Source: Paenibacillus thiaminolyticus
GTDB lineage: Bacteria > Bacillota > Bacilli > Paenibacillales > Paenibacillaceae
Assembly (NCBI RefSeq): GCF_007066085.1
Contig: NZ_CP041405.1
Span: 1,674,001-1,738,000 of the forward strand
Direction: 5' to 3'
DNA length: 64,000 bases
A model generated the notes under the pieces. That model saw only the letters and a program-made list of their open reading frames with translations, did not search any database and was not told the origin of the DNA. Each line of letters starts with the position of its first letter. Position 1 is the stretch's first letter. The translations under genes were made by a program, and so were the position numbers. Below are positions 27,418-35,616 of this stretch, piece after piece.

Positions 27418-27600
27418 AGCGAAAAATAACACAAGATATAACAATTCAATCAGTTTTCCACTGAAAATTCATAGGAAGCGAGCAAATTAGATCGGAATAA
27501 GCTTCAATCAATCAGTTTCCACTAACTTAATTGGATAATATTTCAATAAAATTGGTGCGAATCCCCCTGGGATTTCATGTGAGCTTCACATTCACACCTG
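27418..27600 (-). promoter_or_regulatory. CRISPR leader of array 2
   Basis: Homologous to 22697-22880: shared blocks include ATATAACAAT, ATCAGTTTT, AATTGGA(C/T)AATATTTCAA and the distal inverted repeat at 27554-27598 (GGTGCGAAT ... ATTCACACC). The array-proximal end AGCGAAAAATAACA touches the perfect repeat. Confidence 0.85.
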
Positions 27601-27764
27601 TTTTTTCAGCATTCTTATTCTATTATTAATATATTGATACTTCCTCGTTTGCTCATGCCACGAGTTTTTCTCTTTTTCAGTATATCACAAGCAACTATTT
27701 TTAAATATGTGGCCGCACAACATCCAAATCAGGAAGCTGGACTTTCAGAATGAGAGGCCGTCCC

Positions 27765-29858
27765 CTACGAAGCCAGGAACGATCCCATAATCTCTTCCAT
27801 ATCGAACGGAGTGATTCCGCGCTGGACCGAAAATACGGTCTGCGCCTCCTCTTCCCGCTCGACAAGCTGTCCGCGTGCCAGCGCATGCAGCCGGAACAAC
27901 TCATACAGATTCGGCTTGGCTGCCGTAGTCATCGCTTTGCCCATGGCGACCATTCCCGTCTGATGTCCTTCCACATTGTTATAGAATTGAGGATTGCGGG
28001 TCAACGCCAGATCGCACCAAATGACGGTGCGCTCCGCCAAATCGAGTATAGCCGGAATGGCAATCTGCGTGTTGGCCGTCAAATCAAGGCGATCAACGAC
28101 GGTCGCCGGCTCGAATACTTCCCCCGAATTCGGATGCTGACGCATCATCCAGCCAGCGAAGCATTCCGGCAGTTCGCTATATGCTTGCCCCGTGAAGGAA
28201 TGCAGCGAGGCCACAATATATCGACCGCCGTACTTGAGGACAGAGGGGATGTCGATATCGATGAATTCGCAAGCGCCATGCGGGGCCGATACGATATCGC
28301 CGCTATGGGCCGCCTTATAGCGCGCGGACCTCACATTCGTATACGAGATATGCTCCTTGTAATTCCAGGCGCCATCATACAAGACGGCAGAGAGATCGAT
28401 ATCGGTGCGGCCTGTCGCCTTTCCGTCGGTCACCCCTTCTTTCCACCACAGGAAAAAGCGAATCGTCTCCCCTGCCGGCATGGCCAGCTTGCTGCCGCGC
28501 ACGAGCGTACGCAAGGATTTGCTGGCGGAACGCTGGGAGAAAGGCACCATATAGTTCTGCATTTGCGGATCAAGATAGACCTTGCCAAGACCAGGCAGCT
28601 TGGCGAAGCGAGCGACCAGCGCCTTCTCGCAAGTCTCCACTACGGCAGCGCATGCGTCCGGCACGACGGGAGGCCGTGTATCCGGTAAGGAGAACGCTTT
28701 GGCCACATTGCCTTTCGGGAAGAACAGCCGCAGTTCATTGGCATACTGGCGATACTTGAAATGCGTCATCACCTGCAGCAAGACCGATGTCGCCACCCGA
28801 TCCGCTACCGATGCAAAAAACGATGCAATCCAGGCGGCCTCCGCTCCTTCCAGACGCAGCAGATGATCCAAGCGCCGGGCAAACTCGCCCGGCCGCTCCA
28901 ATAGTTGCTCCACGGCCTGATCGGTATCGCAATAGCGCAGCGCCTCCTCTACACGATGGCCAAAAGTCGCATAAGGCCGATTGTTGCGCAGTACATCGAA
29001 CGCTTCCTGAGTGCGCGGATAACGGCTCTTATATTCCGAAGGATGCAAGATCTCGCCAAGGCGCACCCAGCGGTCGCGGTAGCGAAGCATATCTTCGACC
29101 GGGTGCGAGGATTGCTCCAGCAAGCCAAGCAGCAACCGCCGTTCTGCCCGCGTGAACTTGCGGAAGGACGTGCTCGCGGCTAGGCTGACATCGCCATTCG
29201 ACCAGGCAACCGCCAGACGCAGCACGTCTGTCGCCGTCCGCACATAGCGTTCAATGCGAGTCACGTCCGCCTTGCCGCCGCGCAGCAAAGCAGCGACGAT
29301 AAAGCCGACCTGCTCCTTATGCGGGATCGCGTCCGGCAATAATGCGTCAATGTCATGATCATGCTCAATGACCCAGGCCAGATCCTGTCGGTCCGTGTCC
29401 GAGATGGACGTATTCGCCTGCATCAGCTCACGCATGAGCTGGCGGAAGTGCTCCTCGCTGCCGAGCTCGATCATTTCCAGCTTCGTCTTGCCCCGAAAAA
29501 GTTCCCGAGTGATCGACTCCATCTCCGGCACTTCATTGGTCACATAGTGATACCATGCATTCAAATATAACTCGGCATCGCTTGCTTCCATGACTTGCTC
29601 CGGGAAATTCGGATACATCGGCCGATAGGCAACATGCGCGCCGACGAGCTTTTTCAAGCTATGGATCAATAATTTGTACCATCTGAAAAACGAAACCTCC
29701 GACAGCGTGCGAAGAGCCGCAAGCAGGGCGGGAGAGCAGGTGAAACCGAGTGCCGCTATATTTTTCATTGCCGTCGCCAACTGCGCGTCCGGAAGCTTGG
29801 ATTGTTCCGGCACCACGATTACTTTTCGGCTTCTGCGCAAATAAATCTCGTTCTGCAT
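27765..29858 (-). CDS. Large TerD-like domain protein (unknown function)
   Basis: A 697-residue cytoplasmic protein. The first 460 residues are helical, rich in arginine and leucine, and contain blocks such as HRVEEALRYCDTDQAVEQLL; I do not recognise them. From about residue 470 the sequence follows the TerD/tellurium-stress fold: RTDIDLSAVLYD, KAAHSGDIVSAPHG, EFIDIDIPSVL, RYIVASLHSFTGQ and CFAGWMMRQHPNSGEVFEP. TerD-family domains bind calcium and occur in stress and phage-defence contexts. The start at 29858 (MQNEIYL) has AAGGGG upstream; a longer frame to 29918 is less likely. It converges on the CRISPR array 2 leader. Confidence 0.65.
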   Translation of the reverse strand: MQNEIYLRRSRKVIVVPEQSKLPDAQLATAMKNIAALGFTCSPALLAALRTLSEVSFFRWYKLLIHSLKKLVGAHVAYRPMYPNFPEQVMEASDAELYLNAWYHYVTNEVPEMESITRELFRGKTKLEMIELGSEEHFRQLMRELMQANTSISDTDRQDLAWVIEHDHDIDALLPDAIPHKEQVGFIVAALLRGGKADVTRIERYVRTATDVLRLAVAWSNGDVSLAASTSFRKFTRAERRLLLGLLEQSSHPVEDMLRYRDRWVRLGEILHPSEYKSRYPRTQEAFDVLRNNRPYATFGHRVEEALRYCDTDQAVEQLLERPGEFARRLDHLLRLEGAEAAWIASFFASVADRVATSVLLQVMTHFKYRQYANELRLFFPKGNVAKAFSLPDTRPPVVPDACAAVVETCEKALVARFAKLPGLGKVYLDPQMQNYMVPFSQRSASKSLRTLVRGSKLAMPAGETIRFFLWWKEGVTDGKATGRTDIDLSAVLYDGAWNYKEHISYTNVRSARYKAAHSGDIVSAPHGACEFIDIDIPSVLKYGGRYIVASLHSFTGQAYSELPECFAGWMMRQHPNSGEVFEPATVVDRLDLTANTQIAIPAILDLAERTVIWCDLALTRNPQFYNNVEGHQTGMVAMGKAMTTAAKPNLYELFRLHALARGQLVEREEEAQTVFSVQRGITPFDMEEIMGSFLAS

Positions 29859-30231
29859 CACGTCATACCCCTTTTCGATGGAACTGCATCGCCAGGAAAG
29901 CCGCCCCTCTAGTAACACCCAAGTTATTGTAGAAGGAAGAAAGACGATAGCCTGGCGACTGCAGTCTGGTCTCTTCCGGAAAGCTGCTGCCCTAAATCCA
30001 GGGTAAAGGCAGTAGAAGGAAGGTTAGCAATAGCCGGAAGATGGGAGCGCCGTTCGGTCTGTTGCCCGCTCGGCCTCTTGGTTATTATCTTCGCGTCATT
30101 GGGAGCTCGCGAACAGGGCGCAAGTATGGCGAACCTGGAAAAATGATGCTTGGATAGGTTTTTCCTTCGTTTGCCAGCGGCGATCCGCAACTGCTATACT
30201 GAAGGCATCATGAACAAAGGAGTGAAGGGGA
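29859..30231. other. Intergenic region between divergent genes
   Basis: Should hold promoters for the TerD-like gene (minus) and the aldo/keto reductase (plus). No gene seen. Confidence 0.5.
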
Positions 30232-31167
30232 ATGACGCAGAAGACGCGCATCGGCAAGACGGACTTATGGGTTAATCCGATTGGGCTTGGCGCCAACGCG
30301 GTCGGGGGACATAACATTCACCCGAACTTGAACGATGAGACAGGCAAGGAGGTCGTCCGTACTGCCTTCGATCAGGGCATCGACTTTGTGGACACGGCGT
30401 TCATCTATGGGCCGGAGCGCTCCGAGCAGCTTATTGGCGAGGTGATGAAGGAGAAGGGCAACCGTTCGGACATCGTGATCGCCACCAAGGGGGCGCATAA
30501 GTTCGTGGACGGCAAGGTGGAGATCGACAACTCCCCCGCCTTCCTTACCGCTGCCGTAGAGAACAGCCTGCGGCGTCTTCAGACCGACTACATCGACTTG
30601 TTCTACATTCACTTTCCGGACGAACAGACGCCGAAGGACGAGGCCGTTGGCACGCTGAAGAAGCTGAAGGACGAGGGGAAAATTCGGGCGATCGGCGTAT
30701 CCAACTTCACCATCGACCAATTGCGGGAAGCGAATAAGGACGGCTGCGTCGACGTCATCCAGGACGAATACAACCTGATCAAGCGCGACAAAGAGCGTGA
30801 TCTTCTTCCTTATGCGGCGGAGAACGGCATTTCATTCATCCCTTATTTCCCTCTGGCGTCAGGCTTGCTGGGCGGCAAGTACACGAAGGATTCACAGTTC
30901 ATGGACGGACGCGCCAACAGTCCGATGTTCCAGGGCGAGGCGTTCGCCGCGAATCTGGAGAAAGTCGAGCAAATCCGGCAGATAGCGGAGGCGAAGCAGG
31001 CCGAAGTGGCCCATGTCGTGCTGGCCTGGTATTTGACGCGGGACGCTATCGACGCACTCATCCCGGGCGCCAAGCGGCCGGATCAGGTGCTGAACAACCT
31101 GAAGACCTTATCCGTTCGGCTGACTCCGGAGGAGATCGAGCGGATCGATAAGATTTTCAAAGCATAA
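30232..31167 (+). CDS. Aldo/keto reductase
   Basis: A 311-residue NADPH-dependent oxidoreductase of the (beta/alpha)8 aldo/keto reductase family, close in pattern to Bacillus IolS/YhdN. The catalytic tetrad is visible: D in [10 protein letters not shown] (with the Y), K in [10 protein letters not shown] and H in [31 protein letters not shown] and [17 protein letters not shown] form the cofactor end. The start ATG follows AAAGGAGTGAAGGGG. Monocistronic; substrate unknown. Confidence 0.9.
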   Translation: MTQKTRIGKTDLWVNPIGLGANAVGGHNIHPNLNDETGKEVVRTAFDQGIDFVDTAFIYGPERSEQLIGEVMKEKGNRSDIVIATKGAHKFVDGKVEIDNSPAFLTAAVENSLRRLQTDYIDLFYIHFPDEQTPKDEAVGTLKKLKDEGKIRAIGVSNFTIDQLREANKDGCVDVIQDEYNLIKRDKERDLLPYAAENGISFIPYFPLASGLLGGKYTKDSQFMDGRANSPMFQGEAFAANLEKVEQIRQIAEAKQAEVAHVVLAWYLTRDAIDALIPGAKRPDQVLNNLKTLSVRLTPEEIERIDKIFKA

Positions 31168-31182
31168 TTGCATATTGATCCC

Positions 31183-31234
31183 CGAGGGCTGTCCGACACG
31201 TCAGAGAAAAATGACGAAGGGCAGCCCTTTTTGA
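31183..31234 (+). terminator. Terminator after the aldo/keto reductase gene
   Basis: AGGGCTGTCC pairs with GGGCAGCCCT with an inner GTCA/TGAC stem, followed by TTTTT. Confidence 0.85.
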
Positions 31235-31336
31235 CAGGATTCGCAGCGACTCTGCTCTCATCAGGCGCCTGTCTCCCACAACCGACTGTCATCTCCATAG
31301 ATATTTCTCTTAAAATGGGTATTTTGTCATATCGTG

Positions 31337-31365
31337 TTTACAAAACGAGAGAGGGATGGTAAATT
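31337..31365 (+). promoter_or_regulatory. Sigma-A-type promoter of the quorum-sensing cassette copy 1
   Basis: TTTACA (31337-31342), 17 bases, TAAATT (31360-31365), 44 bases before the regulator start. The second cassette keeps the homologous 5' leader (TTGAATATGGGGAGAAGGTG) but not this promoter, since its duplicated part begins downstream of it. Confidence 0.6.
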
Positions 31366-31408
31366 ATAGGTGATATATCATTGAATATGGGGAGAAGGTG
31401 CTTATCGG

Positions 31409-32680
31409 ATGGCACAAATATTGTCCATTGGTGAATTAATACAATGTCACAGATACAATAGAGGCATGACGTTAGCGCAATTGTCAGAGCTGACAGGCAT
31501 ACATAAAGGGACCATCTCCAAAATTGAAAACGGTAACGTGAAAAGACCGGAATATAAGACCATCCGTCCGCTTGCAGACTCATTGCAGATCCCGCTAGAG
31601 ACTTTAGTCGAACTGCACATCACCGTGGACAAGAGGGCTGACACCCTACTATTTGTGTTGCAGGACGTGATTCAGCATTCGGGCACTGCCGAGCTGGTGA
31701 CTAAAGTAGGCAGAAAATTTTTAGAATCACCCAGTGACGATAGTCACGCCTTGGTGGAACGGCTTTATGACTTCGCGGGCCACGTAGAAAATAAGGAGAT
31801 TCAATTCGCCCTATATCAACTCATTGTTGACTATTCTCGCGATCATGGCATCATGCCTTTTCTGGCTAGGGGATTATTCCAAGTGTATCTTATCGAGAGG
31901 GATGACTTTACCAGGCTCAGAGCGGTTTATGAGAGCGGCAAGCATATCGTTCAGTACGCCCAATCTTTAACCAGCGAAGACAGAGTCACTTTGTATTACA
32001 AATTAGGTGTTCATGCATTAAATTTATGTCTGTACCAGCAAAGTATTGAACTCTGTCTCCATGTTCTTCGTGAAGCAGATGCAAACAATTGGTATTACAT
32101 AAATGCGCTTGGCATAATTCGTGATTCTTACTTCTATATAGAGAACTACGAAAAGTCTGAATATTACTCTCGACTCTATTCACAATACGACTATCCTCAT
32201 ATTAAGACATATTCAATTCTTATGACAGCATCGCTCAACGCAAAAAAGGGAAACACTGAAGTAGCTATCGAACAGTTTACATCATTTTTGAAAACATGCA
32301 ATCGGGATGATGCTCTTCTGGCAATGAATCAATTAATGAAAATATATTTGCGGGAAAATCGATTGGAAGAAACGGAACAACTGCTTTCATATCCAGTATG
32401 CCCGCTATCTATCAGTACAAATAATCCCAATATTATCTTGCAGCTAGGTACATACTATTATCATCGAGCTGAATATTTTGTTGCCGTAGGCGATCTTCAA
32501 AAAGGAATATCTGATTTCTTAGAGAGTGCGTTACATTTTTCGAGAGTCAATAATACCGATAAAGAAAAAGAATGCATTAATAACATCGTCCGTAGCCATT
32601 TACAACAAAATGTTGGAATTTCAATATCAACATTAGAAAAGTTGAATAAGTATTACGAACTCAGCGTAGCTAAAGACTGA
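31409..32680 (+). CDS. HTH-TPR peptide-responsive regulator (AimR/AloR-like, RNPP-type), copy 1
   Basis: A 423-residue cytoplasmic regulator. Residues 7-65 are a Cro/C1-type helix-turn-helix (IGELIQCHRYNRGMTLAQLS, HKGTISKIENGN); the rest is helical with tetratricopeptide-like repeats (YYHRAEYFVAVGDLQKGISD). This is the architecture of peptide-sensing RNPP regulators such as PlcR, NprR and phage AimR, and of the AloR group of Paenibacillus. The ribosome binding site is GGGGAGAAGG. Nineteen bases downstream starts a gene for a 36-residue exported peptide, the expected partner, followed by a Spo0E-like gene. The regulator is about 75 percent identical by eye to the second copy until about residue 390, after which their ends differ. 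Confidence 0.85.
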   Translation: MAQILSIGELIQCHRYNRGMTLAQLSELTGIHKGTISKIENGNVKRPEYKTIRPLADSLQIPLETLVELHITVDKRADTLLFVLQDVIQHSGTAELVTKVGRKFLESPSDDSHALVERLYDFAGHVENKEIQFALYQLIVDYSRDHGIMPFLARGLFQVYLIERDDFTRLRAVYESGKHIVQYAQSLTSEDRVTLYYKLGVHALNLCLYQQSIELCLHVLREADANNWYYINALGIIRDSYFYIENYEKSEYYSRLYSQYDYPHIKTYSILMTASLNAKKGNTEVAIEQFTSFLKTCNRDDALLAMNQLMKIYLRENRLEETEQLLSYPVCPLSISTNNPNIILQLGTYYYHRAEYFVAVGDLQKGISDFLESALHFSRVNNTDKEKECINNIVRSHLQQNVGISISTLEKLNKYYELSVAKD

Positions 32681-32698
32681 TAAAATGGAGGGATTCAT

Positions 32699-32809
32699 GT
32701 GAAGCGTTTCATCGCGAAGCTATATAGTGGTCTCTTTTTCTCTGTAATTGTTGGTATAAATACGATTGCCGTACTTCTAGGAAGCGAAAACGGTCATCAT
32801 CCTTGGTAA
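32699..32809 (+). CDS. Putative secreted quorum-sensing propeptide (36 residues)
   Basis: A short gene starting at GTG (32699) with a strong GGAGGG six bases upstream and ending TAA at 32807-32809; an ATG two bases earlier is followed at once by TGA. The product has a basic N-terminus (KRFIAKLYSG), a hydrophobic core (LFFSVIVGINTIAVLL) and a polar tail GSENGHHPW, the layout of Phr, arbitrium and AloP propeptides that are exported, trimmed and re-imported through oligopeptide permease. The last five to eight residues (for example NGHHPW) are the likely signal. It lies 18 bases after its regulator gene and is followed by a terminator. Function is inferred from layout and position. Confidence 0.78.
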   Translation: MKRFIAKLYSGLFFSVIVGINTIAVLLGSENGHHPW

Positions 32810-32836
32810 GAGTACCTGATAGGTACTCTTTTTCGT
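32807..32836 (+). terminator. Terminator after the propeptide gene
   Basis: AAGAGTACC, TGAT loop, AGGTACTCTT followed by TTTCGTTT. It overlaps the stop codon and separates the regulator-peptide unit from the Spo0E-like gene. Confidence 0.85.
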
Positions 32837-32945
32837 TTCTTCATGTTTCCTATATTTGAATTTATTGTAATTCATTAGACACATTGTATACTCATAGTTA
32901 AGAAAGCGCCCCATTATCCAAGCTGATGTGAGGTGACGAACTATT

Positions 32946-33137
32946 GTGTACAATGATGATATTCTCCATAAAATTAACGGACTTCGACAAAAATTGATCC
33001 ACATTGCCAATCAAAAAGGCAAATTTACGGATGACGAAGTCGTTCAAGTTAGCCAACAGCTAGATATTTACATACTTGAGTTTCAAAAGTATTATATAAA
33101 ACAACAAGAAAGAGTCATAGCTAAAAGGAGCAGCTAG
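32946..33137 (+). CDS. Spo0E-like aspartyl-phosphate phosphatase
   Basis: A 63-residue protein, the usual size of Spo0E-family phosphatases, which remove phosphate from Spo0A-P and so delay sporulation. The family motif S-x-x-L-D is in DDEVVQVSQQLDIYILEFQK, preceded by the first helix INGLRQKLIHIANQKGKF. GTG start at 32946 with GAGGTGA nine bases upstream. It follows the regulator and propeptide genes, and the same domain is fused to the regulator in copy 2, which suggests that this cassette controls Spo0A. Confidence 0.85.
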   Translation: MYNDDILHKINGLRQKLIHIANQKGKFTDDEVVQVSQQLDIYILEFQKYYIKQQERVIAKRSS

Positions 33138-33181
33138 GCTCAGGGAATAGCTTGGTAGTAAACAACTTGTGGGGTCGTCAA

Positions 33182-33265
33182 ATGGCAAACGAATTAATCC
33201 AAGCGTTGCAACGATGGGTAGCTGGTCCTAAGACTATAAAATCAGTCATGGGTCATATCATTTGA
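33182..33265 (+). pseudogene. Broken 5' end of the cyclase gene (duplication scar)
   Basis: ATGGCAAACGAATTAATCCA and the preceding 55 bases match the start of the cyclase gene at 34708 and its upstream region. After ALQRW the match is lost and a stop follows at 33263, directly before the 5' leader of regulator copy 2. It marks the junction of the tandem duplication. Confidence 0.85.
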
Positions 33266-33289
33266 ATATGGGGAGAAGGTGCTTATCGG

Positions 33290-34663
33290 ATGGCACGACT
33301 ACTGTCCATTGGGGAGTTAATACAATGTTACAGACGCAATAGAGGCATGACGTTAGCGAAATTGTCAGAGTTGACAGGCATACATAAGGGGACCATCTCC
33401 AAAATTGAAAACGGTGACGTGAAAAGACCGGAATATAAGACCATCCGTCCGCTTGCAGACACCTTGCAAATCCCGCTAGAGACGTTGGTCGAACTGCACA
33501 TCACCGTGGACAAGAGGGCAAACACCCTCCTCTTCATGTTGCAGGACGTGATTCAGCATTCGGGCACTGCCGAGCTGGTAGCCAAAGTAGGCAGAAAATT
33601 TTTAGAATCCCCTAGTGACGATAGTCACGCCTTGGCGGAACGGCTTTATGACTTCACGAGCAACGTAGAAAATAAGGAGATTCAATTCGCCCTGTATCAA
33701 CTCATTGTGGACTACTCTCGCGATCACGGCATCATGCCCTTTCTAGCCAGGGGATTACTGCAGGTATACCTTATCGAACGGGACGACTTCACCCGGCTCA
33801 GATCGGTTTACGAGAGCGGCAAGGATATCATTCAGTACGCCCAATTTTTAACCAGCGAGGACAGAGTAACTTTGTATTACAAATTGGCGATTCACGCATT
33901 CAATTTATTTTTGTACCGGCAAAGCATCGAGCTCGGCCTCCACGTCCTTCGGGAAGCAACCCCAGACAACTGGTTTTACATTCATGCGCTAGGTATATTG
34001 CGTGATTCTTATTTTCGCATTGGAGATTACGAAAAGTTGGGATATTATTCAAGCCTCTATGCTCAATATGACTGCCCTCAGATTAAAGCCAATTCAGTGC
34101 TCATGGAAGCAGCGATTAATTCTAAGAAGGGGAACACCGATGCCGCTGTCACAATACTTACATCCTTTCTGAAAACATGCAGCCAGGATGAAGCTCTTCT
34201 TGCAATCAACCAATTAATGAAAATCTATTTGCCGGACAACCGATTAGTTGAAGCGGAACGATTACTTGCTTACCCAATCCAACCGCAATCCATCAGCACA
34301 AACAACCCCAATATCATCTCGCAGTTGGCCGAATACTATTTTCATCGAGCGGAGTATTTCGTTGCCGCTGGCGACATTCCAAAAGCAGTATCAGATCTGC
34401 TAGAAAGTGCATGGTACTTCTCTAAGGTGAACGATACTGACAATGAAAAAGAATGCATAAACAAATTAGAAAATTTAAATGATGCACTGTTGGCCAAAGT
34501 CAAGGAGCTTAAACAAAAATTAATCCACATTGCCAATCAAAAAGGCAAACTTACCGACGACGAAGTCGTTCAAGTTAGCCAACAGCTAGATAATTACATA
34601 CTTGAGCTGCAAAAGTATTATATAAAACAACAAGAACAAGACATAGCTAGAAGGAGCAGCTAG
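33290..34663 (+). CDS. HTH-TPR regulator fused to a Spo0E-like phosphatase domain, copy 2
   Basis: A 457-residue protein. Residues 1-390 are the second copy of the HTH-TPR regulator (HTH at 7-65; QIPLETLVELHITVDKRANT after it). At ECINKLENLNDALLAKVKEL the sequence leaves the copy-1 ending and runs straight into the Spo0E-like domain (residues about 400-457: KQKLIHIANQKGKLTDDEV, VSQQLDNYILELQK), nearly identical to the free protein at 32946-33137. The frame is open with no lesion and the S-x-x-L-D motif is intact, so a working fusion is plausible. No propeptide gene follows it. It may sense the copy-1 peptide and act on Spo0A-P directly. Confidence 0.85.
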   Translation: MARLLSIGELIQCYRRNRGMTLAKLSELTGIHKGTISKIENGDVKRPEYKTIRPLADTLQIPLETLVELHITVDKRANTLLFMLQDVIQHSGTAELVAKVGRKFLESPSDDSHALAERLYDFTSNVENKEIQFALYQLIVDYSRDHGIMPFLARGLLQVYLIERDDFTRLRSVYESGKDIIQYAQFLTSEDRVTLYYKLAIHAFNLFLYRQSIELGLHVLREATPDNWFYIHALGILRDSYFRIGDYEKLGYYSSLYAQYDCPQIKANSVLMEAAINSKKGNTDAAVTILTSFLKTCSQDEALLAINQLMKIYLPDNRLVEAERLLAYPIQPQSISTNNPNIISQLAEYYFHRAEYFVAAGDIPKAVSDLLESAWYFSKVNDTDNEKECINKLENLNDALLAKVKELKQKLIHIANQKGKLTDDEVVQVSQQLDNYILELQKYYIKQQEQDIARRSS

Positions 34664-34707
34664 GTTCAGGAAAAGACTTGGCAAGTATACAACTGTGGGG
34701 TGTTCAG

Positions 34708-35451
34708 ATGGCAAACTCAAACGAATTAATCAACGCGTTGCAGCGATTAAAAGAAAAGGAATGGGTCGATCTGACGCATACGTTCGGTCCGGAATCGCCT
34801 CATTTTTTCGCTTTTGCCGATGCCCAGTTCACGACCCTATTCAACCATGATGACGGATTTTTTGCACAGAGCTTTACATTTGCCGGACAGTACGGAACGC
34901 ATTTGGATGCTCCCATTCATTTTGTGCGGAATAGGCGTTATTTGGATGAGCTAGATTTGAAGGAATTGGTCCTGCCTCTGGTCGTGATCGACAAGTCCAA
35001 AGAAGCGGAAGCGAACCATGACTATGCGCTCAGCGTAGAAGACATTTTGCAATTTGAAGCGGAGCACGGCACCATCGAGGCAGGCTCCTTCGTGGCGCTG
35101 CGAACCGATTGGAGCAAGCGGTGGCCGGAAAAAGACGCCTTCAATAACAAAGATGCCGACGGCCATAACCATGCACCGGGCTGGTCGCTGGCCGCGCTTC
35201 AATTTTTATTCCAGGAAAGAAATATCAAGGCGATCGGCCATGAAACGTTCGATACGGACGCGAGCATCGACTATCAAAAGAATGGCGCCCTGTTAGCCGA
35301 GTATTACGTGCTGGAGCAAGACGCCTACCAAGTCGAGCTTATGAAGAATCTCGATAAAGTGCCGGCCACAGGCGCCATCATTTTTAACATTGTGCCCAAG
35401 CCGGAGAAAGCATCCGGATTTCCGGTGCGCTCCTTCGCCATCTTGCCATAA
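34708..35451 (+). CDS. Cyclase family metal-dependent hydrolase (kynurenine formamidase-like)
   Basis: A 247-residue protein from ATG 34708, preceded by GTGGGGTG. The metal-binding signature H-x-G-T-H-x-D-x-x-x-H appears as GQYGTHLDAPIHF, with WVDLTHTFGPESP near the N-terminus and AIGHETFDTDAS later, as in the cyclase/formamidase superfamily. Members hydrolyse N-formylkynurenine, isatin or act in polyketide synthesis; this one cannot be assigned. It closes the duplicated cassette, 44 bases after the fused regulator, and its beginning is also present in broken form after copy 1. Confidence 0.85.
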   Translation: MANSNELINALQRLKEKEWVDLTHTFGPESPHFFAFADAQFTTLFNHDDGFFAQSFTFAGQYGTHLDAPIHFVRNRRYLDELDLKELVLPLVVIDKSKEAEANHDYALSVEDILQFEAEHGTIEAGSFVALRTDWSKRWPEKDAFNNKDADGHNHAPGWSLAALQFLFQERNIKAIGHETFDTDASIDYQKNGALLAEYYVLEQDAYQVELMKNLDKVPATGAIIFNIVPKPEKASGFPVRSFAILP

Positions 35452-35454
35452 ACG

Positions 35455-35494
35455 CAAAAAACACGCTGCCGTTACGCAAGCGTGTTTTTCTATT
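35455..35494 (+). terminator. Terminator after the cyclase gene
   Basis: AAAAACACGCT and AAGCGTGTTTTTCT form a stem with T tail. Confidence 0.85.
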
Positions 35495-35616
35495 GGCTAA
35501 GCCAAGCAGCCGCATCCCCTTATGTCATAACCCGCCCAGCACTTTCATGACTTCGGAGTGCTCTATCCGTTTTTTATTGTCGGGATCAAGGTTCTTTGAT
35601 AAATAATCTGACATGT

